Below, one piece after another: positions 25,820-34,691 of a stretch of DNA of 56,389 nucleotides (within the stretch, counting starts at the first letter, position 1; each line of letters opens with the position of its first letter). This DNA comes from Bacillota bacterium (GTDB lineage Bacteria > Bacillota > Clostridia > Lachnospirales > Lachnospiraceae): the NCBI GenBank assembly GCA_023457255.1, contig JAEWMB010000025.1, positions 1 to 56,389 on the forward strand, written 5' to 3'. A program made the translations under genes and the position numbers. The notes beneath the pieces were generated by a model. The model made no database searches. It was not told where the DNA came from and saw only the letters and a program-made list of their open reading frames with translations.

Positions 25820-26524
25820 ATGAAAGCAAATAATCATAAGATATTACTTGTTGATGATGAACCCAAAATAGTAAATGCTATCAAAGCATATTTAGAAAAT
25901 AATAATTATATTGTATTCACTGCTTTTGATGGGGAACAGGCATTAAAATTATTTGATGAGGAAAGTCCAGATTTGGTAGTCCTGGATTTAATGCTACCTA
26001 AGATTACAGGAGAAGAAATCTGCCAAACAATACGTAAGAAATCCAGAATACCTATTATTATGCTAACTGCAAAAACACAAGAGAATGACATCATCAATGG
26101 ATTTAATATTGGTGCAGATGATTATCTTACAAAGCCCTTCAGCCCACGCGAACTAGTTGTCAGAGTAGGTAGTTTATTAAGAAGGAGTTCTGAGGGCATT
26201 TCACCACTGTTTACTGTAATGAGCTGGAATAATAAAGATTTGGAAGTTGATTTTAACGAAATAGTAGTGAGAAAGAATGGAATTGATGCTAAACTAACGC
26301 CGAATGAATTTAAATTGCTATCTACTCTAATAAAATATCCAAAAAAGAGCTTTACAAGAGAGGAACTAATCGAGATTGCATTCGGATATGAATATGAAGG
26401 ATATGAAAGGACCATTGATTCTCATATTAAGAATTTAAGGAATAAAATAGAGGATGATAGCGCAAGTCCTAAATATATTATTACGGTAAGAGGTATCGGC
26501 TACAAATTTGGCAGTGAAAATTAA
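25820..26524 (+). CDS. OmpR/PhoB-family response regulator 2
   Basis: A 234-residue two-component regulator with receiver domain (DDEP, VLDLMLPKITG, MLTAKT, TKPF) and a C-terminal winged helix ending RGIGYKFGSEN. The recognition-helix segment RTIDSHIKNLRNKIE almost equals that of regulator 1. The nearest intact kinase gene is at 29500, two genes further on, so the usual regulator-kinase pair has been split by a small membrane protein and a spermidine-synthase-like gene. A box promoter precedes it, and another starts 30 bases after its stop. ATG start with GGAGAG. Confidence 0.92.
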   Translation: MKANNHKILLVDDEPKIVNAIKAYLENNNYIVFTAFDGEQALKLFDEESPDLVVLDLMLPKITGEEICQTIRKKSRIPIIMLTAKTQENDIINGFNIGADDYLTKPFSPRELVVRVGSLLRRSSEGISPLFTVMSWNNKDLEVDFNEIVVRKNGIDAKLTPNEFKLLSTLIKYPKKSFTREELIEIAFGYEYEGYERTIDSHIKNLRNKIEDDSASPKYIITVRGIGYKFGSEN

Positions 26525-26553
26525 ACGAAGAAAATATTGTTTGGATAATGGTT

Positions 26554-26586
26554 CTCCATTAAATATTCATATAGCAACATTATACT
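26554..26586 (+). promoter_or_regulatory. Two-box promoter of the small membrane protein gene
   Basis: CTCCAT (26554-26559), five bases, ATTCAT (26565-26570), ten bases, TATACT (26581-26586). It is placed right after regulator 2 and gives the next gene its own control. Confidence 0.7.
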
Positions 26587-26630
26587 GCAGATATAAAGTA
26601 ACTATTGGCATACTACAAGGAGGGTTTCTT

Positions 26631-26939
26631 ATGAACACAGATAATACAGATGGTAAAGGTAAAGTAAATGGATGTCATAAAAATAATCACAGTCCAATCA
26701 AGCATATGCTTCATATGATTTTATGCTGTGGATTACCTATAGTAATAATACTTGCATTACCTTATATTGCAAAATTTAATCCGGCTGTTGCCGCATTATT
26801 AGGAGTCATAGCACCATTTATATGTCCTCTCATGATGGGCGGTATGATGTTTATGATGTTTAAGGGAAATAAAAACAAAAAGGAAACTGATGCTCAAAAA
26901 GAAATGATGATTAGAGAAAAGGAAAGTAGAGAATTTTAA
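26631..26939 (+). CDS. Small Cys/His/Met-rich membrane protein
   Basis: A 102-residue protein. The N-terminus holds GCHKNNHSPIKHMLHM, then a helix beginning ILCCGLP (residues 30-50) and a second, Met-rich helix (PFICPLMMGGMMFMMF, residues 63-80), then a charged tail. The His, Cys and Met content fits metal handling at the membrane, but no family is recognised beyond a general likeness to small proteins of copper clusters. The start is ATG 26631 with AGGAGGG; an earlier in-frame start at 26508 would overlap regulator 2 and has no ribosome site. Two terminator hairpins follow. Confidence 0.75.
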   Translation: MNTDNTDGKGKVNGCHKNNHSPIKHMLHMILCCGLPIVIILALPYIAKFNPAVAALLGVIAPFICPLMMGGMMFMMFKGNKNKKETDAQKEMMIREKESREF

Positions 26940-26945
26940 TACATG

Positions 26946-26980
26946 ATTAATGAAAGCTGGCTAGAATGGCTTTCATTAAT
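26946..26980 (+). terminator. Hairpin after the small membrane protein gene
   Basis: ATTAATGAAAGC (26946-26957) and GCTTTCATTAAT (26969-26980) form a perfect 12-bp stem with an 11-base loop, without a long T-run. Confidence 0.65.
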
Positions 26981-26999
26981 ATAATAAGTATATTGCTTA

Positions 27000-27036
27000 G
27001 GGATTGGTTCTTAAGAGAAAGAATCAATCCCTTTTT
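27000..27036 (+). terminator. Rho-independent terminator
   Basis: GGGATTGGTTCTT (27000-27012) pairs with AAGAATCAATCCC (27019-27031), six-base loop, followed by TTTTT. It insulates the next gene. Confidence 0.85.
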
Positions 27037-27073
27037 AATACGTGAAATGCAGACCTTTGAATAAGTTGTATTT

Positions 27074-27106
27074 CTCCATCAATTCTGCAGATAATTATAG
27101 TATATT
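27074..27106 (+). promoter_or_regulatory. Two-box promoter of the spermidine-synthase-like gene
   Basis: CTCCAT (27074-27079), five bases, CTGCAG (27085-27090, a poor second box), ten bases, TATATT (27101-27106). Spacing is exact although the second box is weak. It probably also drives the kinase gene at 29500. Confidence 0.55.
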
Positions 27107-27142
27107 AACAGATAAATATGTCATTTGAGAGGAGATTTTGAT

Positions 27143-29464
27143 TTGGCAAAAACTAAAAAGCTTAAAATATACATGTTACTCAGTATTTTCTTTACATCAA
27201 TATCACTGTTTTTATATCAGGTAATTTTAACAAGAATATATTCAACAATTCTATCCTATCATTATGTTTTTTTAATTACTTCTTTGGCAGTTTTTGGTTT
27301 GGGTATTGGAAGTATCATATCATACGTTCTAAGAAAATACGAAAAATTTGCATTCCAAATAAGTAATAAAGCTAAGTCATGGAAGGATAGTATAGAAATG
27401 CTATCGACCTTATTATCTTTAAGTTTTATAACATCATTTGTAATGATTTATTTCTTATCCTTTACAAATAATGTAGTTATCTATATCATTCTAGGTATTG
27501 CACCATTTATTTTCGGTGGATTAATATATTCTATTTTATTTACTACATTTACGGATATAAGCGGTAAGCTCTATTTTATTGATCTTATCGGTTCCGGGAT
27601 TGGAAGTGTTGTTGTAATACTTCTATTAAATCAAACAGGAATGTTTCGAACCGTATTAACATTAAGTATTGTAGCGTTTATACCCACATTGATATTACCA
27701 TCATTTAAGAAGATAAGAGTTGTAAGTTATATTCTACCGATTATCCTAATAGGAGGGTTACTGTTACCTAATCAATATATTAATTCGATAGAAAAAAGCT
27801 TTAAGGGAATCACGGAGAATGCTCATAAAACATATGGAAATCTAAAGAGGAATGGGATGTCACCAGAAATTATCTATTCGAAGTGGAATGCATTTTCCCG
27901 TACGGATGTGATTCAATATGATGATGAAGAAAAAATGATTGTAACTATAGATGGATCTGCCAATGCTCCTATGTATAAGTTTGATGGCAATATTGAAAGT
28001 CTGGAAAGATATAAAAGTTCTATCAGTTTTTTACCCTTCTCTATCGGTAAGAATAATAAAACTTTATTAATTGGCTCAGGTGGAGGTAGCGACGTTTTAT
28101 ATGCTCTGGCAGGCGGTAGTAAGGATATAACGGCTGTAGAAATCAATACTGCTAGTATAGATGCTGTGAAAGCATTTGGAGAATATAACGGTAATATTTA
28201 TAATAGACCGGAGGTAAAGGTATATGGTGAAGATGGTAGAAGCTTTGTTAGAAAATCAAAGGATAAATATGATTTAATCTTCATGTCCCTTGTTATGACG
28301 AACACTACCCAAGGGGTTGGTTATTCATTATCAGAGAATTATATTTACACTGTAGAAGCTATGGGCGACTACTTGGACCACATAAGTGATAATGGTAAGA
28401 TTGCTTTTCTGGCGCATGATTCGAGTGATCTAAGTAAAATCATAGCTACTGCAATACAAGCATTGGAAGAGAGAGGTATTCCATTGAAAGAAACCCCAAA
28501 CTATATAGCTGTATTTTCAGATGTCATGAAGGGGCATGGAAGTATTGAAATGCATTCCCCGGTAGTTATTATTAAAAACACTGCTTATAGTCAAGAAGAG
28601 AGTAATGCGCTAAAAAGTCTGGCTACAAAAAATGGTAGCTTGACAATATATGCACCACTCGTATATGAAGAAGGACCTTTAAATTATATAAAGCAAGGAC
28701 AACTTTCACTGAAGGAATTTATTAATAATTTTGGGATTAATGTAACACCCGCTACAGATAACAACCCATACTTTTATAATTACAACAAAGGCGTACCCAC
28801 AATTCTTATTTTTATTTTAGTTGTAGTAATGGTAGGAAGTCTAGTTATGTTTACGCCATTTGTAATAAAGAAGAGAGCTATCAAACAAACTACTTATTTT
28901 GGTCTTCTTGGTATGGGGTATATGATGATTGAGATCCCATTGATTCAAAAATTTATTCTGTATCTTGGTCATCCCACATTAGCATTTACATTTGTACTTG
29001 CTGCGTTGCTGGTTGGAAGCGGAATAGGGGGATATTACAGTCATATTAAAATTTTTAATAAATTGAAAACCTTTTATTTACCTCCTGCAATGGTAGCATT
29101 CATAAATATAATATTACTGTTATCACTGGAGTTTATTTTTCAGAGTACTGCTACCCTAAATATAGTAGGAAGAATCTCTATTGCTGTTATCTTGGTAATG
29201 CTCCAAGGCTTCTTTATGGGAATGCCATTTCCTAGGGGCATTAAATTATTGGGTAAAAGTGGTAAAAACGAATTAGTACCTGTTATGTGGGGTGTGAATG
29301 GAATAACTTCTGTGATTGGATCCGTACTATCAACTGTGTTATCTATGCTAATTGGGTTCACAGGAGCTATGATAATAGGTGCGGTAGTCTATATATTAGT
29401 AAGCTTTTTTAGGGAGCTAAAATATTCGGATGCAGATGTAGTTGAGGTGGAAGGAGATCAATAG
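27143..29464 (+). CDS. Membrane-embedded spermidine-synthase-like protein
   Basis: A 773-residue protein: about six membrane helices (residues 10-210), a soluble spermidine-synthase-type SAM/dcSAM-binding domain (about 230-500), then about six more helices (535-760). The nucleotide-binding loop is LLIGSGGGSDVLYALAGG, followed by AVEINTASIDAV and YGEDGRSFV. Such membrane-fused aminopropyltransferase homologues exist in several bacteria, but their product is not known. It lies between a regulator and its probable kinase and has the island's promoter, so it belongs to the regulon. The TTG at 27143 follows GAGGAG with eight-base spacing; the earlier TTG at 27125 overlaps it. Confidence 0.8.
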   Translation: MAKTKKLKIYMLLSIFFTSISLFLYQVILTRIYSTILSYHYVFLITSLAVFGLGIGSIISYVLRKYEKFAFQISNKAKSWKDSIEMLSTLLSLSFITSFVMIYFLSFTNNVVIYIILGIAPFIFGGLIYSILFTTFTDISGKLYFIDLIGSGIGSVVVILLLNQTGMFRTVLTLSIVAFIPTLILPSFKKIRVVSYILPIILIGGLLLPNQYINSIEKSFKGITENAHKTYGNLKRNGMSPEIIYSKWNAFSRTDVIQYDDEEKMIVTIDGSANAPMYKFDGNIESLERYKSSISFLPFSIGKNNKTLLIGSGGGSDVLYALAGGSKDITAVEINTASIDAVKAFGEYNGNIYNRPEVKVYGEDGRSFVRKSKDKYDLIFMSLVMTNTTQGVGYSLSENYIYTVEAMGDYLDHISDNGKIAFLAHDSSDLSKIIATAIQALEERGIPLKETPNYIAVFSDVMKGHGSIEMHSPVVIIKNTAYSQEESNALKSLATKNGSLTIYAPLVYEEGPLNYIKQGQLSLKEFINNFGINVTPATDNNPYFYNYNKGVPTILIFILVVVMVGSLVMFTPFVIKKRAIKQTTYFGLLGMGYMMIEIPLIQKFILYLGHPTLAFTFVLAALLVGSGIGGYYSHIKIFNKLKTFYLPPAMVAFINIILLLSLEFIFQSTATLNIVGRISIAVILVMLQGFFMGMPFPRGIKLLGKSGKNELVPVMWGVNGITSVIGSVLSTVLSMLIGFTGAMIIGAVVYILVSFFRELKYSDADVVEVEGDQ

Positions 29465-29499
29465 AAAAACATAATAAGAAATGAAAGGCGATAAAACTC

Positions 29500-30855
29500 A
29501 TGATTAAAATAAATCAACAGTTAGGAAGAAATTTTATTTTTATATCTATGCTTTCCGTGGCCTTTATAACAATAATAGCAAATATTAGTATTACCTTCCT
29601 TTTTTCAAATTATATAAAAGAAGTTCGGAACAGAGATGATATTAAGGTGATACGATATGTGGAAAAGACTTATGAGGATTTTGATGGATTTAGTTCCCAA
29701 GGACTGATGAGTATTTTACATTATACCTTTAGTGAAGCAGTTACAGTACGTATAAGAGATATGAAGAATGATATTTTCTGGAACAGCAGTACGGACAACA
29801 TGATATCCAATATGGGTGGAGAAAAAGTTAATGAGACTAGTCTGTCTTTTCAAAACTATCCTATGAATTATAAAGGTAAACAAATCGGAACCATCGATAT
29901 AGGCAGACCGAAAAGTATCATTTCATCCTTAGAGGATCGGCAATTTATATTTACAATTAATACAGTTTTCGCAATTGCCTTTATGTTCTCAATCATATTA
30001 GCAAAACTATCAAGTTCACGGGTTTCTAAAAATTTCTTGGAGCCGATATATCAGATAATTAATAATACCGAGCTTATGAAGGAAGGAAAATATAAAGGAT
30101 TAAAGGATGCAAAAACCAATACGTATGAGCTGCAAGAATTATCAGACTCTATTAAGGAACTATCCGAGAGATTGAGTTATCAGGAATCCCTACGTAAAAG
30201 GATGACCTCTGATATGGCTCATGAAATCAGGACACCGCTTTCAACGCTTCAAAGTCACATTGAAGCATTTATGGATAAAATATGGGTACCGGACACAGAA
30301 AAACTTACCATAGTATATGAAGAGATAATTCGATTAACTAAGCTTATTAATGAACTCACAGATCTATCCATTATTGAGAGTGATGAAATTAAGGTTAATC
30401 TAGAGGAGATCAACTTATTTACTTTAATGAATAAGATAGTTGATAGCTTTGAACCTATGATTTTGAATAAGAATATAACACTAAACAAAAGTATTTCAGA
30501 TAGTATTTCCATTATAGGGGATAAAGAACATTTCAACCGCATATTCAGTAATATAATTTCCAATGCGTATAAATACACGAATGAAAACGGAAAAATCAAT
30601 GTTATTTTGAAGCAATCTTTCAACAAAGTTGCCGTCATTGTGGAGGATACAGGAATAGGAATTCCGAAAGAGGATATTAAACTTGTGTTTGAACGTTTTT
30701 ATCGAAGTGATCTCTCAAGAAACCGTGGTACTGGTGGAACCGGTATTGGCCTTACGATTACCAAATCATTAGTAGAAGCAAATAATGGTAAAATTAGTAT
30801 ACAAAGTGAAGTTGGGAAGGGAACAAAAGTAATTTGTGAATTTCCGATTATTTAG
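29500..30855 (+). CDS. Sensor histidine kinase, probable partner of regulator 2 (and perhaps 1)
   Basis: A 451-residue membrane kinase. Helix 1 covers residues 12-35, an extracytoplasmic sensor domain runs to about 150, helix 2 is 152-172, then HAMP, the dimerisation domain with the phospho-acceptor His241 in DMAHEIRTPLS, and an ATPase domain with NIISNAYKYT, EDTGIGIP and GTGGTGIGL. All boxes are intact. It is 35 bases behind the spermidine-synthase-like gene. Since the kinase next to regulator 1 is destroyed and regulators 1 and 2 share their recognition helix, this kinase may serve both. The ligand is unknown; metal is the natural guess from context. Confidence 0.92.
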   Translation: MIKINQQLGRNFIFISMLSVAFITIIANISITFLFSNYIKEVRNRDDIKVIRYVEKTYEDFDGFSSQGLMSILHYTFSEAVTVRIRDMKNDIFWNSSTDNMISNMGGEKVNETSLSFQNYPMNYKGKQIGTIDIGRPKSIISSLEDRQFIFTINTVFAIAFMFSIILAKLSSSRVSKNFLEPIYQIINNTELMKEGKYKGLKDAKTNTYELQELSDSIKELSERLSYQESLRKRMTSDMAHEIRTPLSTLQSHIEAFMDKIWVPDTEKLTIVYEEIIRLTKLINELTDLSIIESDEIKVNLEEINLFTLMNKIVDSFEPMILNKNITLNKSISDSISIIGDKEHFNRIFSNIISNAYKYTNENGKINVILKQSFNKVAVIVEDTGIGIPKEDIKLVFERFYRSDLSRNRGTGGTGIGLTITKSLVEANNGKISIQSEVGKGTKVICEFPII

Positions 30856-30887
30856 GCAAGGTCTGAAGATAAACAAAAGTAAATAGT

Positions 30888-30925
30888 AGAAGGATATCCT
30901 TTCTATTTTGGATAGCCTTCTTTTT
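30888..30925 (+). terminator. Rho-independent terminator after the kinase gene
   Basis: AGAAGGATATCC (30888-30899) pairs with GGATAGCCTTCT (30910-30921) with one mismatch, followed by TTTTT. Confidence 0.8.
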
Positions 30926-30978
30926 ATATGTAACAAGTGAAACGGCGATTCATCTGGTTTTCGTAATAAATAATAATA

Positions 30979-31011
30979 TTCCATGGTTTCTCCATAATCA
31001 AAATATATACT
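30979..31011 (+). promoter_or_regulatory. Two-box promoter of the YHS protein gene
   Basis: TTCCAT (30979-30984), five bases, CTCCAT (30990-30995), ten bases, TATACT (31006-31011). One of the strongest examples. Confidence 0.75.
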
Positions 31012-31051
31012 GCACATATAAAGAAAAAATTTAAAAAGAAAGGTGATTATA

Positions 31052-31375
31052 ATGATCGAATTCTTAACGAATAACTGGTTATATCTTGCTATAGCAGGTT
31101 TCATGATTTTTAGCATGGTAAAAGGGGGAGGTTGCTGCGGCGGTCATTCTGTCAGCGATAATACACAAGATGGGCATTCCCATGGGGGAGGTTGCTGTGG
31201 AGGTGATTCAAATAGCAGCCTAACACAAGATCAAGATACAACGGGCTTCACTGCTAGGGACCCAATATGTGGGATGGAAGTTGATCAAAATACAGCGTTA
31301 AGCTATACATTAAATGGTGAAACATATTATTTTTGCAGTGAAGCATGCAAAAGTGAATTTATCAAAAAACATTAA
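31052..31375 (+). CDS. Membrane-anchored YHS-domain metal-binding protein with GGGCCGG motifs
   Basis: A 107-residue protein: a membrane helix (residues 8-24), two Cys-rich motifs GGGCCGGH and GGGCCGGD separated by a His-containing stretch (GHSHGG), and a C-terminal YHS/TRASH-like domain with DPICGMEVD and YFCSEACKSEF. YHS domains bind copper or other soft metals and are often fused to CopA-type pumps. A free membrane-tethered form suggests a metal acceptor or donor for the nearby pumps. ATG 31052 follows AAGGTGAT; the upstream GTG at 31043 lies in the ribosome site. It has the island's two-box promoter. Confidence 0.85.
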   Translation: MIEFLTNNWLYLAIAGFMIFSMVKGGGCCGGHSVSDNTQDGHSHGGGCCGGDSNSSLTQDQDTTGFTARDPICGMEVDQNTALSYTLNGETYYFCSEACKSEFIKKH

Positions 31376-31475
31376 AAGAGGTAACAGGAATAAAATCATA
31401 ATATTACAATAAAGGTTATTATACAATAAAGAATTAGAACAACTATAAAGGTAATTACACTGGAGGTATAATAAA

Positions 31476-33203
31476 ATGGGCTTTAAACGTAAAATTTTAA
31501 TCGGATTTATATCAATTATGACTATTATGATTTTCCTTGGATCCTTTGGATTATATGAAATAAACACGATTAATAATAGTGTAGAAGACATGTACAATAT
31601 TCGGCTAAAAGGTTTAAATTATATTAAAGATGCCCAATATAATTTAGTGGTAGCACAACGAGCTGAAAAAAATGTTCTACTGGCGAAAACAAAAGAAGAA
31701 ATGATGGAACATGTCATGCACTTGGAAGAAATATATAGTGAAGGAATAATTGAAAACTTAAATATATACATGATATTAATGCATGGTGAAGAAAATTATA
31801 AAAAGATTGATGAGTTAATTAATAAGGTCAATGAAGCAAAATCCATTCAAAGTGAAGTATTGAGATTAAGTATGGAAGGCAATAAGGCAGAAGCGGAAGT
31901 GTTGGCACAAGATAGTATCGAAGCCTTTGATGTTGTGGAGGATATTATATTAGAACTCTCACAACATGAATTAGAAGAAGCAAACATAAACTATGAAAAT
32001 AGTAAAAACACTTTTCAACGGTCATTTCTAGTATTTATAGGTATAATTATATTCGCCGTAATTGCAGGAGCATTCATATTTGCAAGAATGGCTTCCTCAG
32101 TTACTAATACTTTGAAAAAAGCAGTTCAATTTGCTGAAGATATAGCGAATGGATACCTTGATAGCAGAATAAATATAAAGCTCCCTAAAGATGAAATTGG
32201 ATTACTCGTAAAAGCGCTAAATAATACAGGTGAAAAGCTAAGTGAAATTGTTTCAGAAATAAAAATATCTTCTCAAGAGTTAGAGGAAAGTACGGAGCAA
32301 CTTAATATAGTTTCGGAAGAATCTAATAGCGTTATGGATGAGATAGGAGCTTCCGTTGGAACAATAACGGAGAATATAGAACATGTTGTTTCTTCGATCG
32401 AGCATATTAGCAATAATATTAAAGGAATCGTTATTAATTCTGACGAAGTATCGAAGCTTACTCAAGAGGCCGATTCTGATTCCAATGTTTTAATTGAATC
32501 AGCTACAAAGGGGAGAACCTCTGTTGAAATACTGATTAATAGTACAAAAGACATCGCAAGGTCCACGAATGAAGTACATAATACAATAGATAATCTGAAT
32601 ATACTATCAAGTAAAATTGACAGTATTATATCAGTAATCAAGGACATAGCATCTCAGACAAATTTATTAGCACTTAACGCTTCGATAGAAGCTGCGAGAG
32701 CAGGTGAAAATGGAAAAGGATTTATGGTTGTTGCAGAAGAAGTAAGAAAATTGGCGGATCAAAGTGCCATTGCAGCATTAGATATAGAAAAAACAATCAT
32801 AGAGGTACAAAATAATACAAGTAATGCAGTGCAGAATATAAAGGTTACCGAGATGAAGGTCAAAGAAGGAAGTCAGGCTGCGTCTGTAGCTGATGCAAAT
32901 TTATCAGTAGTATTGGACCGCATTGCGCTATTAGCAGAAAAAGTACAACAAATTGCAGTACAAGCTAAAGAACAAGCAAATTCTGCTGAAGAAATATCTC
33001 AACATATGGATCGAGCTGTACTAAATTCTAAAGATGTTGCAACTTCTGCCCATAGTATAAATAACAATATAGGCGAACAAATAGCAGCCATACAAGAAAT
33101 AAGTGCAATAACGAATCCATTGCTTACTATGACAGAAAAGCTTAATAAGATGATACAATTTTTTAGAATTAATGCTTTAAAAAATAAAAAACCAACAGAA
33201 TAA
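31476..33203 (+). CDS. Methyl-accepting chemotaxis protein
   Basis: A 575-residue chemoreceptor. Helix 1 covers residues 7-27, a four-helix-bundle sensor domain (4HB type) runs to about 185, helix 2 is at 187-208, then HAMP and a long signalling coiled coil. The conserved hairpin tip IASQTNLLALNASIEAARAG and VAEEVRKLADQS are present. The sensor has scattered Met and His residues (EEMMEHVMHLEE) but no known ligand motif. It has its own upstream region and terminator, and no two-box promoter was found. It adds a motility response next to the c-di-GMP genes. Confidence 0.93.
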   Translation: MGFKRKILIGFISIMTIMIFLGSFGLYEINTINNSVEDMYNIRLKGLNYIKDAQYNLVVAQRAEKNVLLAKTKEEMMEHVMHLEEIYSEGIIENLNIYMILMHGEENYKKIDELINKVNEAKSIQSEVLRLSMEGNKAEAEVLAQDSIEAFDVVEDIILELSQHELEEANINYENSKNTFQRSFLVFIGIIIFAVIAGAFIFARMASSVTNTLKKAVQFAEDIANGYLDSRINIKLPKDEIGLLVKALNNTGEKLSEIVSEIKISSQELEESTEQLNIVSEESNSVMDEIGASVGTITENIEHVVSSIEHISNNIKGIVINSDEVSKLTQEADSDSNVLIESATKGRTSVEILINSTKDIARSTNEVHNTIDNLNILSSKIDSIISVIKDIASQTNLLALNASIEAARAGENGKGFMVVAEEVRKLADQSAIAALDIEKTIIEVQNNTSNAVQNIKVTEMKVKEGSQAASVADANLSVVLDRIALLAEKVQQIAVQAKEQANSAEEISQHMDRAVLNSKDVATSAHSINNNIGEQIAAIQEISAITNPLLTMTEKLNKMIQFFRINALKNKKPTE

Positions 33204-33221
33204 GTATTCTAAATATACTTC

Positions 33222-33250
33222 AAAATGGGATACCTTTAGGTATCCATTTT
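33222..33250 (+). terminator. Hairpin after the chemoreceptor gene
   Basis: AAAATGGGATACCT (33222-33235) and AGGTATCCATTTT (33238-33250) form a long stem. The A-run and T-run arms make it usable in both directions. Confidence 0.75.
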
Positions 33251-33413
33251 AACTTCTGCGAAGGCAAATGTGAAAAAATTAAGCAACAGGTTTATTCATC
33301 TATACAAATACGATTGGAAGATAATTGAACCACGAAAGAGGAAGCTCGCTTAACGCTATTCTTAAGGTACCGTACCTGCATGTTTAGACATGATTTTTTA
33401 CTCGAGGAGAATT

Positions 33414-34673
33414 ATGAAGAAGTATTCATTGGTGAAAACCTTTACGTATTATAGTTTTATTACCTTCTTATTTACAGGAATTGTATTATCCTTTATTATA
33501 TCCGCTCATATAAAAGATGCGAATTTTAAAAATTTAATCGAAGCTACTCAATCTTCCATAGATATTATTACAAAAAATATACTTGACGAATCAGATTTTA
33601 AATCAATTATAACAGGCACTAAAAAGACTAATGTAGAAGATAACCTTAATATAATAATGAGTGTCTATATGCCAAGATCAATAATATTAATTAATAAAGG
33701 AAATGAGGTTATTTTATCTAATCAATCACCCAACGAAATATCTAAAAGTATAGATTTTAATATCATTAATGATATATTGAAAAGCGATAAAGCATATTAC
33801 ATTTCAGATATTTATAATGTTAAGTGGAGTAACAATTCGTCTAGAAAATCATCCGTTTTTGATATTTATTTTCCAGTAGCATATCAAAATAATAATGTGG
33901 GTGTACTTATTTTACAAATTCCGGAGGTGGTAATTAATTCACATGTTTATATGCTGCTAAAAGCTATAGTTGTAACAATATCTGGAAGTCTTTTAATACT
34001 TTTTTTACTTTTGCTACGAATTATTTACACCGCATCAAAGACCCTAATAAAACAAAATATTGAACTTGGCAAGCATAAAGAAGAAACAGAGAAGGCATAT
34101 AAAAAAATTGATGAATCATATCGAAATACCATTTATGCATTATCAACTGCGGTTGATGCTCGAGATTCCTATACGGCAGGTCATTCTGAGAGGGTTACAA
34201 GGGTTTCAATACTAATTGGTAAAGCATTAAAGCTATCGGAAGAAGAATTAAAGCGATTAGAATACGCAGCTTTATTTCATGATATAGGAAAGATTGGTAT
34301 ACCGGATAATATATTACTAAAAAATAGTAAATTGACAGAGAATGAATATGAAATTATTAAAAAACATCCTGAAATGGGTGTTAATATATTAAGTTCAATT
34401 GATTTTTTGGAAGGCGTATTGCCTATTATTAAGCATCACCATGAAAAATTCATTGGCAATGGCTATCCGGATCAACTAAAAGGGGAGGATATACCATTTG
34501 GAGCAAGGATTATAGCAATAGCTGATACTTATGATGCAATGACATCGGATAGACCATATCGAAGGAAACTTTCCCATGATGCAGCTGTAGAAGAGATAGT
34601 GCGTTGCAAAGGTTTTCAATTTGACAATATTATAGTAGATGCTTTTATGGAGATAGTGCAATTTATTAAATAA
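33414..34673 (+). CDS. Membrane HD-GYP domain protein (probable c-di-GMP phosphodiesterase)
   Basis: A 419-residue protein with two membrane helices (about 12-32 and 190-212) around a sensor domain, then an HD-GYP domain. The motifs are complete: TAGHSERV, FHDIGKIGIP, the HPEMG box, IKHHHEKFIGNGYP and ARIIAIADTYDAM. The HD pair and the GYP triplet make catalysis likely: hydrolysis of c-di-GMP to pGpG or GMP. The ATG at 33414 follows CGAGGAGA; the ORF can be opened further upstream only without a ribosome site. The GGDEF gene follows after 18 bases, so synthesis and breakdown are co-expressed. I looked for a c-di-GMP riboswitch in the 210-base leader and saw none. Confidence 0.9.
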   Translation: MKKYSLVKTFTYYSFITFLFTGIVLSFIISAHIKDANFKNLIEATQSSIDIITKNILDESDFKSIITGTKKTNVEDNLNIIMSVYMPRSIILINKGNEVILSNQSPNEISKSIDFNIINDILKSDKAYYISDIYNVKWSNNSSRKSSVFDIYFPVAYQNNNVGVLILQIPEVVINSHVYMLLKAIVVTISGSLLILFLLLLRIIYTASKTLIKQNIELGKHKEETEKAYKKIDESYRNTIYALSTAVDARDSYTAGHSERVTRVSILIGKALKLSEEELKRLEYAALFHDIGKIGIPDNILLKNSKLTENEYEIIKKHPEMGVNILSSIDFLEGVLPIIKHHHEKFIGNGYPDQLKGEDIPFGARIIAIADTYDAMTSDRPYRRKLSHDAAVEEIVRCKGFQFDNIIVDAFMEIVQFIK

Positions 34674-34691
34674 ATTTGAAAGGAGGCCACT

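Noticed and set aside
31380..31475. Two-box promoter before the chemoreceptor gene
   Set aside because: AATCAT/TACAAT can be placed 11 bp apart, but the following -10 does not fit.
33251..33413. Possible c-di-GMP riboswitch before the HD-GYP gene
   Set aside because: The leader lacks the conserved GEMM core and paired elements; only a small palindrome around GGTACCGTACC is present.
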